Notes: generated by a model not told the origin, from the letters alone. Numbered from the stretch's first letter, positions 21,870-33,717 are shown. The stretch is DNA of 33,717 nt from Filomicrobium sp. (GCA_030665765.1 DAOUZE010000005.1:1-33717), one strand, 5' to 3'. Numbers and translations: made by a program.

Positions 21870-23611
21870 AGCGTTTCGTCTCATTGTGGCTTCCCTATTG
21901 GCCGGTTGAGCGCATGCGCGGGGTACGTTTGAAACTCGTCACGGAAGACCATCCTTTGGTGCTGGTGACGAGTGGCGGGCGTGGGATTGAGATCACGGCG
22001 GTTAACCGCCGGGCGGAAGCGGACGGGTTGTGGGTGGGACAAGCGCTGGCGGACGCCCGAGCAATGGTGTCGGGTCTCCAGTCGCTGCCGGCGCAACAGC
22101 TAGAAGATGCCGCCGCACTCGAAAGGCTCGCTTTTTGGTGCGGGCGCTATGGTCCGCAGCGTAACGTGCATGGCGATACGGGGATCTGGATCGACGTTAC
22201 TGGTGTGGGGCACCTGTTCGGCGGTGAGGCAGAGCTGATGGGCGACGTCGTGCGTCGCTTCGAAGGCTTCGGGGTGACGGTGCGGGCCGGTATGGCCGAT
22301 ACATTCGCGGCGGCGGTTGCGTTAGCACGGTTTGGTGGGCGCCGTTTCAGTATCGCCGAAGCGGGGGAGCTGCGGAACGTTTTGGCCCCTTTTCCCGTCG
22401 ATGCCTTACGGCTTGATGCGCAATCGCTCTTGCTTCTCAAGAGGCTGGGGCTTCGGCATGTGGGCCAACTCTATGATATTCCGCGCGCTAGTCTTGAGCG
22501 TCGCTTCAACGATGCGAATTCCAGGCGCAACAAAAACGGACGCGGCAGCAGCAAGGGTGGTGCAGGTCGGCGTCGGTGTGGGCTCGCTGATCCTGCGGCG
22601 CGGCCAGCCAAAAGCGATAACCTGGCGGCGGCGGTTTTGTTACGTCTCGATCAAGCGCTGGGCGCAGTGGCGGAGCCGTTGGCGCCGCTTGCCGAACCAC
22701 CTGTTCTCACAGTGCGGCAATCCTGGGCCGAGCCGTTGATTTCAGCGGAGGGGCTGGCGGCGGAAGTGCGGGTGCTTGCGATGCGGCTTGCTAGGCAGCT
22801 TGAAGCGCAAGGGCTTGGTTGCCGCAGCGTACGGTTGTCGCTTTACCGGGCTGACGGAACAGCGGCGGATGTGCGCGTGGGCACCAGCATGGCGTGCCGC
22901 GATGGTGAACATCTGATGCGGCTCATTTCAGAGAAGTTTGCCTCGGTTGATGCGGGTTTCGGGATCGATGTCGCTGAACTTGGCGCGGATCTCGTCGAGC
23001 CGATGGCAGGCACACAGCAGCGTTTTGGTGCGGGTCTTGGTGTTGGACAAGGTGGCGACGAAGCGGACGACAAGGCCCTTGCCGAACTCGTTGACCGGCT
23101 GGTCAATCGTCTCGGCGCGGGCCAGGTGCAGATGCTGCAAGCGCGTGAAAGCCATATCCCTGAACGCGCCGAATGTCATCTGCCCGCCCGCGAACAGCTT
23201 TCCAGCCGGGCCGGCTCAGACGGCTCCCGACTTGAGAAGATGGCGGGGGGAAGACGTGCGCCTGCGCCGCTACGTCCTTTCCTGCTGTTGGCATCGCCGG
23301 AGCAGATCCATGTAACCGAACAGGAGCCTTGCGGGATGCCGGTTGCCTTTGTCTGGCGTCGGGTCGGTCACCGAATCTCGCATCTTGAGGGGCCAGAACG
23401 CATCGCGCCGGAATGGTGGAGGATGATCGGGCGGCGGCAACGCCGGCAAGAAAGCGGGCGCGATTATTACCGCGTGGAGGCCATGGGTGGCGAGCGCTAC
23501 TGGATTTTCCGGGAGTTGGCAGCGGAGGACGCAGAGGCTGGCGCTTTCGGTGCCGAGGCGGCGGGCGCGCTGGAGCGGTGGTTTCTGCACGGGCTTTATG
23601 GAGTGCGGTGA
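21866..23611 (+). CDS. imuB: ImuB, inactive Y-family polymerase of the mutasome
   Basis: A 581-residue protein related to Y-family polymerases. It starts MKRFVSLWLPYWPVERMR, where active DinB has its metal-binding acids, so it is expected to be catalytically inactive. Polymerase-like landmarks remain in ALADARAMVSGLQSLPA, GIWIDVTGVGHLFGGE, GVTVRAGMADTFAAAVALAR and the helix-hairpin region LLKRLGLRHVGQLYDIP. The C-terminal half carries the ImuB-type ESHIPERAE motif and ends with ALERWFLHGLYGVR. ImuB is the hub that holds DnaE2, ImuA and the beta clamp; TQQRFG may be a degenerate clamp motif. The ORF track begins at 21815, but ATG 21866, overlapping the imuA stop, is the natural start. It overlaps dnaE2 by one base. 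Confidence 0.92.
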   Translation: MKRFVSLWLPYWPVERMRGVRLKLVTEDHPLVLVTSGGRGIEITAVNRRAEADGLWVGQALADARAMVSGLQSLPAQQLEDAAALERLAFWCGRYGPQRNVHGDTGIWIDVTGVGHLFGGEAELMGDVVRRFEGFGVTVRAGMADTFAAAVALARFGGRRFSIAEAGELRNVLAPFPVDALRLDAQSLLLLKRLGLRHVGQLYDIPRASLERRFNDANSRRNKNGRGSSKGGAGRRRCGLADPAARPAKSDNLAAAVLLRLDQALGAVAEPLAPLAEPPVLTVRQSWAEPLISAEGLAAEVRVLAMRLARQLEAQGLGCRSVRLSLYRADGTAADVRVGTSMACRDGEHLMRLISEKFASVDAGFGIDVAELGADLVEPMAGTQQRFGAGLGVGQGGDEADDKALAELVDRLVNRLGAGQVQMLQARESHIPERAECHLPAREQLSSRAGSDGSRLEKMAGGRRAPAPLRPFLLLASPEQIHVTEQEPCGMPVAFVWRRVGHRISHLEGPERIAPEWWRMIGRRQRRQESGRDYYRVEAMGGERYWIFRELAAEDAEAGAFGAEAAGALERWFLHGLYGVR

Positions 23612-26600
23612 TGGTTGCTGCCCAATATGCCGAGCTGCAGGTGACCACCAACTTCTCCTTTCTCAGGGGCGCTTCCCATGGTGAGGAACTGGTGGCGCAG
23701 GCTAAGGCGCTGGGACTTTCAGCGATCGCGGTGACGGACCGGAATACGTTGGCGGGCGTGGTGCGGGCGCATGTGGCGGCCAAGGAACTTGGGATGCAGT
23801 TCATAGTCGGGGCGCGGCTGGATCTACGCGACGGTTTCAGTCTTCTCTGCCTGCCTCGGGACCGGGCTGCCTATGGGCGATTGTCGCGGCTTATCTCGCT
23901 TGGGCAGATGCGGGCGCCGAAGGGTGATTGCGCGCTCTGGCTGGCCGATGTCGCTGCCTATTCGGAAGGGCAGGTTTTCATCGTGTTGCCGCTGGAGGCG
24001 TGGGACTATCGTGATGCGGTCGAAGCCTTCGAAGCGGATTTGCGAGGCATCCGATCGGCGCTCGGCGCTGCCGATCTCTATCTTGCCGCGACGCACTTTC
24101 ATCGTGGTGATGAGCGTGCGCGGATCGCCGGTCTGGCCGATTTGGCGGGGCGCTCGGGTATGCGCCTCGTTGCCACTGGGGATGTTCTTTATCATGCCCG
24201 TCACCGCAAGCCGCTGCAGGATGTCGTTACCTGCATTCGCGAGGGAACGCGAATTGCCGAAGCGGGTTTTCGCCTGGAGGCCAATGGCGAGCGTCAACTG
24301 AAATCTCCGCAACAGATGGCGCGTTTGTTCGCAGGTTTTGAAGACGCGCTGGCGGCGAGTTTAGAGATCGCGCAAGCCTGCCGGTTTTCTCTTGATGAAC
24401 TCGTCTACGAGTATCCCGAGGAGCCGGTGCCGCCTGGACGGACGGCTCAGGCGCATCTGGAAGACTTGGCCTGGGAGGGAGCGGCATGGCGTTATCCGAT
24501 AAGTGTGCCCGACAAGGTAAGGAATATGCTGGCGCGCGAATTGGAGATCATCCGCGAGCTCAATTATGCGCCGTATTTTCTCACCGTCCACGATATCGTC
24601 AGCTTTGCACGGGCGCGCGGCATCCTTGCTCAGGGTCGCGGTTCGGCGGCCAATTCGGCAGTTTGCTATTGTCTTGGAATAACGGCCGTCGATCCTTCCG
24701 AAGCCGACCTTCTGTTTGAACGTTTCGTCAGTCCGGAACGCAAGGAGCCGCCCGATATCGACGTTGACTTCGAGCATGAGTGGCGCGAGGAGGTCATCCA
24801 ATATATTTACGCCCGCTACGGCCGTGAGCGGGCTGGGCTTGCCGCCACCATTATCTCATATCGTGCGCGTTCGGCGGTGCGTGAGGTCGGCAAGGTCATG
24901 GGGCTATCGGAAGATACGGTTGCCGCACTTGCTGGCATGGTGTGGGGGACGCGTTCGGGCGGGGTTCTGCCTGACGCGCATATCCGTGAAGCCGGGCTTG
25001 ATCCGCAAGACCCGCTGATCGCGCGGGTTATCGAATTGACCGGGGAATTAATGGGTTTTCCACGGCATCTCTCGCAGCATGTCGGCGGTTTTGTTTTGAC
25101 GCGCGGGCCGCTGACCGAGGTGGTGCCGGTGGGCAATGCGGCGATGGAAGAACGCACCGTAATCGAGTGGGATAAGGATGATATCGCTGCGCTCGGACTT
25201 CTCAAGGTCGACGTTTTAGGGCTGGGCATGCTGACGTGCATCCACCGTGCCTTTGATCTCCTCGACAAGCATCATGGCCGGAGTCTGACGCTGGCCAAGG
25301 TGCCGCGCGAAGACGAAGCCACCTATGACATGCTGTGCCGGGCCGACTCGATTGGCGTCTTCCAAGTCGAGAGCCGGGCGCAGATGAACATGCTGCCACG
25401 GCTCAAGCCGCGCACGTTCTACGACCTCGTCATCGAAGTGGCGATCGTGCGGCCGGGGCCAATCCAGGGTGACATGGTGCACCCTTATCTCAGGCGGCGA
25501 AGCGGGCTCGAGCCGGAGCACTACCCGGCGCCTGATCCCGAACACGGACCCGCCGACGAACTGCGCCAGATCCTTGGCAAAACCAAAGGCGTGCCGCTGT
25601 TCCAGGAGCAAGCGATGCGCATTGCCATGGTGGCGGCGCAGTTTTCGAATGCCCAAGTCAATGAATTGCGTAAGGCGATGGCGACTTTCCGCCGGCGTGG
25701 CACCATCGAACTCCTGGAAGATCAGATGGTCTCGGCGATGGTCGCGCGTGGCTATGAGCAGACGTTCGCCGAGCGCTGTTTTAATCAAATCAAGGGGTTC
25801 GGCGAATATGGCTTTCCAGAAAGTCACGCGGCGAGCTTTGCGCATCTCGTCTATGTCTCTTCCTGGCTCAAGTGCCACTACCCGGCGACGTTTGCCTGTG
25901 CGCTCATCAATTCGCAGCCGATGGGGTTTTACGCACCGGCGCAGCTTGTGCGCGATGCCCGCGAGCATGGCGTCGAGGTGCGGCCCGTCGACGTCAATCA
26001 TTCGGATTGGGACTGCACGTTGGAGCCGGCGGGGGAGGCGAACGGCCCCGCGTTGCGGCTCGGACTGAGGCTTGTCGATGGGCTTGGAGAAGAGGATGCC
26101 GAAAAGCTCGTGGCGGTGCGTGGCAACGGTTTCGCCGACGTCCATGATCTCAGAAGGCGTTCGGGGTTGAAACCCGCGGCGTTGGAGAAGCTCGCGGCGG
26201 CTGATGCGTTCCGTTCGCTGGCGCTCGACCGGCGGCAGGGGTTGTGGGAGGTGAAGGCGATCGGACCAGCGGAGCGGTTGCCACTGTTTGATTGGGCGGA
26301 AACGCGCGAAGAGGGCCCCGATCAGCACGTAGCACTGCCGGACATGCCGCTCTCGGAGCATGTGGTCAACGATTACCAGACGCTGCGCTTGTCTTTAAAA
26401 GCGCATCCGTTGCATTTCCTGCGGGAGAAGCTTGCCGCCGAAAGGGTGGTTTCGTGTGCTCAATTGCGTCAGTTGAAAGATGGCGCGTGGGTCAAGATTG
26501 GGGGCATCGTGCTTGTCCGGCAGCGGCCGGGAAGTGCCAAAGGGGTCGTGTTCATGACGTTGGAAGACGAAACCGGTGTCGCCAACGCCGTCGTCTGGGC

Positions 26601-26916
26601 CAAGACCCTGGAGCGTTACCGTAAAGTGGTGATGGCGGCGCAGTTGATCTTGATCGAGGGGCGAGTCCAACGACATGAAGATATCATCCACGTCGTTTCG
26701 GCGCGGCTGTTTGACCGTAGCGGTATGCTGATGCATCTGTCAGAACAGGCTAAAGACATGTGTGTGCCGATTGCCAATGCCGATGAGGTGTTGCGGCCGG
26801 ATCCGGGCTCAGCGAGAGGCGGTGAAGAAGCCGACCGACGCCAGCTGCGGCATCCTAGATGGGCCGGTCATCCACGTAACGAGCGGATCATTCCGAAGTC
26901 ACGGGATTTTCATTGA
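23611..26916 (+). CDS. dnaE2: DnaE2, error-prone DNA polymerase III alpha subunit
   Basis: A 1101-residue C-family polymerase of the DnaE2 type, the catalytic part of the ImuA-ImuB-DnaE2 translesion system. The N-terminal PHP domain opens YAELQVTTNFSFLRGASHGEEL and lacks the metal-binding His pair of replicative DnaE. The palm has GRGSAANSAVCYCLGIT, the catalytic Asp pair in PDIDVDFEHEWREEV and the third Asp in LKVDVLGLGML. A helix-hairpin region and an OB fold (VKIGGIVLVRQRPGSAKGVVF) follow, and the end IPKSRDFH is typical of DnaE2. ATG 23611 forms TGATG with the imuB stop; the 66 extra residues in the ORF track are imuB in another frame. Length fits the family. Confidence 0.96.
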   Translation: MVAAQYAELQVTTNFSFLRGASHGEELVAQAKALGLSAIAVTDRNTLAGVVRAHVAAKELGMQFIVGARLDLRDGFSLLCLPRDRAAYGRLSRLISLGQMRAPKGDCALWLADVAAYSEGQVFIVLPLEAWDYRDAVEAFEADLRGIRSALGAADLYLAATHFHRGDERARIAGLADLAGRSGMRLVATGDVLYHARHRKPLQDVVTCIREGTRIAEAGFRLEANGERQLKSPQQMARLFAGFEDALAASLEIAQACRFSLDELVYEYPEEPVPPGRTAQAHLEDLAWEGAAWRYPISVPDKVRNMLARELEIIRELNYAPYFLTVHDIVSFARARGILAQGRGSAANSAVCYCLGITAVDPSEADLLFERFVSPERKEPPDIDVDFEHEWREEVIQYIYARYGRERAGLAATIISYRARSAVREVGKVMGLSEDTVAALAGMVWGTRSGGVLPDAHIREAGLDPQDPLIARVIELTGELMGFPRHLSQHVGGFVLTRGPLTEVVPVGNAAMEERTVIEWDKDDIAALGLLKVDVLGLGMLTCIHRAFDLLDKHHGRSLTLAKVPREDEATYDMLCRADSIGVFQVESRAQMNMLPRLKPRTFYDLVIEVAIVRPGPIQGDMVHPYLRRRSGLEPEHYPAPDPEHGPADELRQILGKTKGVPLFQEQAMRIAMVAAQFSNAQVNELRKAMATFRRRGTIELLEDQMVSAMVARGYEQTFAERCFNQIKGFGEYGFPESHAASFAHLVYVSSWLKCHYPATFACALINSQPMGFYAPAQLVRDAREHGVEVRPVDVNHSDWDCTLEPAGEANGPALRLGLRLVDGLGEEDAEKLVAVRGNGFADVHDLRRRSGLKPAALEKLAAADAFRSLALDRRQGLWEVKAIGPAERLPLFDWAETREEGPDQHVALPDMPLSEHVVNDYQTLRLSLKAHPLHFLREKLAAERVVSCAQLRQLKDGAWVKIGGIVLVRQRPGSAKGVVFMTLEDETGVANAVVWAKTLERYRKVVMAAQLILIEGRVQRHEDIIHVVSARLFDRSGMLMHLSEQAKDMCVPIANADEVLRPDPGSARGGEEADRRQLRHPRWAGHPRNERIIPKSRDFH

Positions 26917-26924
26917 CGGGCGCC

Positions 26925-28754
26925 ATGGACGAACAGGCTATCAGTTGGGGATTATTCAGACGCGTGCCAGTTGAAAAACAAAGACAGGCACCGGTCCTGC
27001 TGATCGCGGCCATCTGGTTCTTCGTGTCCCTCGGCGTCCTATCCATGCCGGCAGTAGCGCAGGACGTGCGCGCCCGGTTTGCGCCTGAGGGGGCTTCTGG
27101 AACATCGGCTAAGACGCAGGTGATTGCGCCCAACTTCATGGTTTCGGCGGCCAATCCGCATGCCGTCGATGCGGGTGTTGCAATTTTGAAAGCCGGCGGC
27201 AGTGCGGTTGACGCGGCAATTGCGACGCAGCTGGTTCTCAATCTGGTTGAACCGCAGTCTTCCGGTATCGGAGGTGGCGCATTCATTGTCCTATTCGATG
27301 GCGCCGGGAAGAAGGTGCGCACTTACGACGGTCGCGAAACAGCGCCGGCCGCAGCGCAGCCCGACCGGTTCCTTCGAGACGGTCGGAGAATGTCGTTCCG
27401 CACGGTTGTGAATTCGGGTTTGAGTGTTGGCGTGCCGGGCTTGGTGCGGGTGATGGAGCTGGCCCATCAGCGCCATGGACTGTTGCCGTGGCCGCGTTTG
27501 TTTGAGCCGGCGATCCGGCTTTCGAGTGAGGGTTTCAAGGTTTCACCGCGGCTCAATTTGCTGCTGAACTGGTATGGCGCAAAGCGCTTCGTGCCGAAAG
27601 CGCGTGCGTATTTCTTCGATCCATCCGGACAGCCGAGGCCGGTTGGCTATCTTTTGAAGAACGTGGAGTTCGCGGACACGCTGAAGCGGATCGCCGAAGG
27701 TGGATCGGCGGCGTTTTATGAGGACGGTCCGATCGCGCGTTCCATTATCGCGGCGCTTCAATCGGCACCCAATGCCAAGGGTGATATGACGCTTCAGGAC
27801 ATCGCGGATTACCGAGCGCTGGAGCGTGAACCGGTTTGTTTCAAATACCGGGTGCGGCGGATTTGCGGCATGGGGCCGCCCTCTTCGGGGGGCATTACGG
27901 TGGCGCAAACGCTCAAGCTGCTTGAAGGCTACGATCTCAGCAAGCAGGCAATTGGAGTTATGAGCCCAAAGGCGCTGCATCTGATCGCAGAAGCCCAAAA
28001 ACTAGCTTACGCCGACCGGAACCGCTACCTGGCCGATGCGGATTTCGTGAAACCGCCAGAGGGTCTGTTGGCACCAGATTACATCGCAAAGCGGCGGCGG
28101 TTGATCTCGGATGGCGAGGCGATGATGCGGCCGCAAGCGGGACAGCCGCAAGCGCTGGCGCACCGCAGGTTTGGTGCCGACGAAACATTCGAACGGTCGG
28201 GTACAAGCCATATCTCGATCGTCGACAAGCGCGGGCAGGCCGTCGCGATGACAACAACAATCGAAGGCGGTTTCGGTTCGGGGCTGTGGGCGTCAGGTTT
28301 TCTTCTCAACAATGAGCTTACGGATTTCTCTTTTCTGCCAGTGGATGCGCAAGGCCGGCCGATCGCGAACCGCGTCGAAGGCGGAAAACGGCCGCGCAGC
28401 TCGATGTCGCCGACTCTGGTCTTCGGCCAGGACGGAAAACTGGAAGCAGCAGTGGGTTCGGTTGGGGGATCACGCATCATTTTGTATGTCATAAAATCTC
28501 TGATTGCGCTGACCGATTGGGAGATGAGTGCGCAGGCGGCGGCGGATCTATCCAATTTCGGTAGTCGCGGCGGTCCGTTCGAGGTGGAGTTGGGGCCGGC
28601 TGCGATTTGGCAGGGCCTGAAGGTCAAGCCCTACGGACATACTGTCGTGCCGGACCTGATGACTTCAGGGACCCACATTGTTGTGCGGCGACCTGATGGC
28701 TTACTCGAAGGCGCTGCCGATCCGCGCCGTGAAGGTGTCGCCGAGGGCGGATGA
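26925..28754 (+). CDS. ggt: Gamma-glutamyltransferase precursor
   Basis: A 609-residue Ntn hydrolase that takes the gamma-glutamyl group from glutathione and related compounds in the periplasm. An N-terminal signal sequence (VLLIAAIWFFVSLGVLSMPAVAQ) follows a basic stretch. The large subunit has NPHAVDAGVAILKAGGSAVDA, EPQSSGIGGGAF and the glutamate-binding Arg in YDGRETAP (R137). Self-cleavage should occur before T427 in ERSGTSHISIVD, giving a small subunit with NNELTDFSF, RPRSSMSPTLV and GSVGGSRII. The ORF track begins with TTG 26913, inside the end of dnaE2; ATG 26925 is eight bases past the dnaE2 stop and more likely. Close packing suggests read-through from the imu operon, though a functional link is not obvious. 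Confidence 0.93.
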   Translation: MDEQAISWGLFRRVPVEKQRQAPVLLIAAIWFFVSLGVLSMPAVAQDVRARFAPEGASGTSAKTQVIAPNFMVSAANPHAVDAGVAILKAGGSAVDAAIATQLVLNLVEPQSSGIGGGAFIVLFDGAGKKVRTYDGRETAPAAAQPDRFLRDGRRMSFRTVVNSGLSVGVPGLVRVMELAHQRHGLLPWPRLFEPAIRLSSEGFKVSPRLNLLLNWYGAKRFVPKARAYFFDPSGQPRPVGYLLKNVEFADTLKRIAEGGSAAFYEDGPIARSIIAALQSAPNAKGDMTLQDIADYRALEREPVCFKYRVRRICGMGPPSSGGITVAQTLKLLEGYDLSKQAIGVMSPKALHLIAEAQKLAYADRNRYLADADFVKPPEGLLAPDYIAKRRRLISDGEAMMRPQAGQPQALAHRRFGADETFERSGTSHISIVDKRGQAVAMTTTIEGGFGSGLWASGFLLNNELTDFSFLPVDAQGRPIANRVEGGKRPRSSMSPTLVFGQDGKLEAAVGSVGGSRIILYVIKSLIALTDWEMSAQAAADLSNFGSRGGPFEVELGPAAIWQGLKVKPYGHTVVPDLMTSGTHIVVRRPDGLLEGAADPRREGVAEGG

Positions 28755-28784
28755 AGGTCCAGCAAACGAAGGTGCAGGTACGGT

Positions 28785-31456
<2,672 letters not shown>

Positions 31457-31487
31457 TTGACTCTTTCGGTGGGAGGATCGGCTGTCG

Positions 31488-31862
31488 ATGCGCGTTTCCC
31501 AGTTTCTGATCATCTCGCCCGTGGCGCTGCAGGTGATCGTGACATTCATTCTGTTCGGGTTTCACTGGCGGACGCGGTTGGCCGGCGAAGGGAGCAACCG
31601 GTTTACTGACGTCTACCGTGCGCAGTTCGAACTTCCGGTGCTGTTCTACGGTGCTGCATTGTTCGGGTACGCGATGCGGATCATTGATCCGTGGCATTTG
31701 TTCTTCGCTATGCTGTTCGTTCTGGCTCAGGTCACCGAGGCGGTCGGGGTGCTGGTGCTCAACAGCGGTGGCGTGCGAACCGCAGCGGTTCTTGTTGCGG
31801 CCTTCGCAGTGTTGGGGATGTGGTTGATGATAGCGGCGCATTTTTCGGTTGCGGGTTTTTAG
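31488..31862 (+). CDS. MAPEG-like integral membrane protein
   Basis: A 124-residue protein with four membrane helices (SPVALQVIVTFILFG, FELPVLFYGAALFGYAM, WHLFFAMLFVLAQVTEAVGVLV and VLVAAFAVLGMWLMIAAHF). The FELPVLFYGAA block and overall size match the MAPEG group (membrane-associated eicosanoid/glutathione metabolism proteins). The bacterial guaB-linked members have no proven activity, and glutathione-dependent chemistry is only a family inference. ATG 31488 has GGGAGG eleven bases upstream, a rather long spacing. The stop lies eight bases before rsmB. Confidence 0.82.
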   Translation: MRVSQFLIISPVALQVIVTFILFGFHWRTRLAGEGSNRFTDVYRAQFELPVLFYGAALFGYAMRIIDPWHLFFAMLFVLAQVTEAVGVLVLNSGGVRTAAVLVAAFAVLGMWLMIAAHFSVAGF

Positions 31863-31870
31863 GGGCGTTG

Positions 31871-33166
31871 ATGAAAGCTGGTGCAAGGGTAAGGGCTGCC
31901 ATCGAAGTTCTGGAAGATGTTGTTAGGCAACATCGTCCGGCGTCGACGGCGCTTGGCGATTGGGGCCGATCGCACCGGTTCGCTGGCTCGGGTGATCGGG
32001 CTGCAATCGGCAATTTGGTGTTCGATGCTCTGCGGCATCGCAACTCGTTTTCTTGGCGCATGGGTGGCGAAACGCCGAGAGCTTTGGCGTTGGCAGCGGC
32101 TCACACTGCGTTGGGGCTCTCCAACGATGAACTCGTGGCGCTTGCCGATGGTTCGGACTATGGCATCACGCCGCTGACGGAAGATGAAATCGCCGGCCTT
32201 TCGCGGGAACTGCCAGCGGATGCGCCGCTTCATATCGCGGCGGACATCCCTGAGTGGCTGGTGTCTTCGTTCAATGGCGTTTTCGGAGAACGGGCGGTTG
32301 AAGAGGGCCGGGCGCTTAGTCAGCGGGCGCCGATCGATCTCAGGGTCAATGGGCTTAAAGCAACGCGCGAAAAGGTGTTGCGGGCGTTGTCCAGATTCGG
32401 GGCGGTGCCGACACCGTATTCGACCCATGGGGTTCGCATCGTGGCGCCTTCGGGAGCGGGCAAGTCGCCCAACGTCGAAGCCGATACAGCGCACGGTAAG
32501 GGCTGGTTTGAAGTCCAAGACGAAGGCAGCCAGATCGCATCGCTGATCGCGGGTGCTGCTCCGCGTGAGCAGGTGCTAGACTTATGCGCTGGGGCCGGCG
32601 GCAAGACGTTGGCGATGGCAGCCGGCATGCAGAACACTGGCCAGATCTACGCCTACGATTCTTCGCGCAGCCAGCTGCGGCCGATTTTTGAACGGCTAAA
32701 GCGGGCGGGTGCGCGCAATGTGCAGGTTTTGGAGGCGGGAGACCAAGTGGCGCTCGGCCAACTTGCAGACCGCTTCGATCTCGTTGTTGTCGATGCGCCG
32801 TGCACCGGTTCGGGGACCTGGCGGCGGCGGCCGGATTCAAAGTGGCGCCTAAAGCAGGAGGCTGTTGGGAACCGTATCGAGGAGCAGCGGGCGGTACTGC
32901 AGTTGGCGGCGCCGCTTGTTAAACCTGGCGGGCGGTTAGCTTATGTTACTTGCTCGGTGTTGGCTGAGGAGAACGACGACCAGATCGCTTGGTTTCAAGA
33001 GCAGCATCCGGAATTCGCGGTGTCACCGATTGCGGAATACTGGGCAAAGTCTATCGGTGGTGCGTTGCCGGCGTCGGCGGATGGCAAGGAGGGCACGTTG
33101 CTCTTGACGCCTGCTTTACACGGTACCGATGGATTCTTTATCGCAATGCTCAAAAGAGGTGGTTGA
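31871..33166 (+). CDS. rsmB: 16S rRNA m5C methyltransferase RsmB
   Basis: A 431-residue RsmB/NOP2-family enzyme; RsmB makes m5C967 of 16S rRNA (E. coli numbering). The N-terminal part (1-140) is the NusB-like RNA-binding region. The C-terminal part is the Rossmann-type domain with SAM motif LDLCAGAGGKT, motif IV VDAPCTGSGTWRRRPD (C311) and motif VI YVTCSVLAEEN with the nucleophile C361. Both essential Cys are present. The ORF track extends back to 31691, overlapping the MAPEG gene in another frame; ATG 31871 with AGGGG five bases upstream is the likely start. It is probably co-transcribed with guaB and the MAPEG gene. Confidence 0.92.
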   Translation: MKAGARVRAAIEVLEDVVRQHRPASTALGDWGRSHRFAGSGDRAAIGNLVFDALRHRNSFSWRMGGETPRALALAAAHTALGLSNDELVALADGSDYGITPLTEDEIAGLSRELPADAPLHIAADIPEWLVSSFNGVFGERAVEEGRALSQRAPIDLRVNGLKATREKVLRALSRFGAVPTPYSTHGVRIVAPSGAGKSPNVEADTAHGKGWFEVQDEGSQIASLIAGAAPREQVLDLCAGAGGKTLAMAAGMQNTGQIYAYDSSRSQLRPIFERLKRAGARNVQVLEAGDQVALGQLADRFDLVVVDAPCTGSGTWRRRPDSKWRLKQEAVGNRIEEQRAVLQLAAPLVKPGGRLAYVTCSVLAEENDDQIAWFQEQHPEFAVSPIAEYWAKSIGGALPASADGKEGTLLLTPALHGTDGFFIAMLKRGG

Positions 33167-33205
33167 AAAGCGTTGGCTCAAATGAGCGCTTGAAACGGGG
33201 TGAGC

Positions 33206-33717
33206 GTGAGCGAATTTGTTGAATTGGCCGACGGACGCCGTTTCGGGCTTGCTCGCTATGGCGCAGAAAATGGCCGGCCGGTTTTGGCCCTGCACGGTGC
33301 GCCAGCGTCCCGCATCATGTTCGATGTGACCGATGCAGCCGCAAAAAAACTGTCGCTGCAGATCTATTGTCCCGAGCGGCCAGGTTATGGGGTGACGCCG
33401 AAGGACAAGTCGCCGACGCTGGAGACGCGCGTGGCCGACCTTGAGGAGATCGCGGACCGGCTCGGGCTGCAACGGTTCGCTGTTTTGGGCGTTTCCGGTG
33501 GCGGACCCTACGCCGTGGCTTTGGCGGCGCGGCTTGGTCGGCGCGTAACGGGATTGGCTCTGGTCAGCCCTATGGGACCAATCGCGCAGTTCATGTTGGC
33601 AAAACGAGCCGGTACGATCGGCAGCAAATACGGTTCCGTTTCGCGCGGACACCGCTTGTTCTTCCTCGAGTTGCCAAAGCGCAAGCGCTTGTTGGCGCTA
33701 CAGTCAGGCATCGGCGC
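33206..33717 (+). CDS. Alpha/beta hydrolase, 3' end outside the window
   Basis: An open frame from GTG 33206 (GTG 33200 is also in frame) runs to the window edge, giving about 170 residues and missing from the ORF track because it has no stop. It starts VSEFVELADGRRFGLARYG and has the oxyanion-side motif LALHGAPASRIMF, ERPGYGVTPKD and the nucleophile elbow GVSGGGPYAVALAA. This is the layout of small alpha/beta hydrolases of the proline-iminopeptidase/haloalkane-dehalogenase-like group. The cap and the catalytic His lie outside the window, so activity and full length are unknown. It lies 40 bases after rsmB on the same strand. Confidence 0.85.
   Translation, partial: MSEFVELADGRRFGLARYGAENGRPVLALHGAPASRIMFDVTDAAAKKLSLQIYCPERPGYGVTPKDKSPTLETRVADLEEIADRLGLQRFAVLGVSGGGPYAVALAARLGRRVTGLALVSPMGPIAQFMLAKRAGTIGSKYGSVSRGHRLFFLELPKRKRLLALQSGIG

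Noticed and set aside
25216-26361. 381-residue minus-strand ORF
   Set aside because: It lies wholly inside dnaE2 on the other strand, has Arg/His/Pro-rich composition typical of a GC-rich shadow frame, and no family features.

Overview
The window looks like a chromosomal segment of an alphaproteobacterium, most likely of the order Hyphomicrobiales (Rhizobiales). Four things point there: a GAAC-N7-GAAC (GTTC-N7-GTTC) LexA-type box in front of an imuA-imuB-dnaE2 cassette; the run guaB - MAPEG protein - rsmB; a DUF2853 gene; and many Tat-exported solute-binding proteins with moderately high GC. No tRNA, rRNA, CRISPR array, transposase or phage gene was seen. The lineage is an inference from gene content, not from a marker phylogeny.

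Region 1 (1-7872), carbon import and C2/amino-acid metabolism. A minus-strand operon encodes a three-part TRAP transporter (dctP, dctQ, dctM), an amidase and the start of one more gene. The dctP coding region lies between two strong RNA stem-loops. A 650-base intergenic region with three 30-bp-spaced degenerate repeats separates it from a plus-strand run: a class V (serine/alanine-glyoxylate type) aminotransferase, an L-2-haloacid dehalogenase with its full catalytic set, and a universal stress protein.

Region 2 (7873-10823). A convergent intergenic region holds terminators and a possible stand-alone small RNA with its own promoter-like sequence. It is followed on the minus strand by an SLC13-type permease with TrkA-C domains and two small exported proteins, one of them a Cys-rich-repeat protein.

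Region 3 (11039-16154), the most unusual part. A minus-strand set encodes, in transcription order, a small coiled-coil protein, a 725-residue inner-membrane protein with a periplasmic OmpA-like domain, a Ras/Rab-like small GTPase, a cytoplasmic histidine kinase and a single-domain response regulator. The middle genes are translationally coupled. I read it as a GTPase-centred signalling module tied to the cell envelope. Its function is not established by the sequence.

Region 4 (16519-20338). Minus-strand genes encode DUF2853, an orphan Tat-exported TRAP-type binding protein, a SoxS-like thioredoxin-fold protein, a DUF1007 periplasmic protein with a perfect EF-hand loop, and an L,D-transpeptidase with a clear terminator.

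Region 5 (20339-33717). Plus-strand genes start with an SOS-type promoter (-35, 17-bp spacer, -10 overlapped by the LexA box) and the overlapping imuA-imuB-dnaE2 mutasome operon. Then come gamma-glutamyltransferase, a ThiO-like glycine oxidase, IMP dehydrogenase, a MAPEG-like membrane protein, the 16S rRNA m5C methyltransferase RsmB, and the first 170 codons of an alpha/beta hydrolase.
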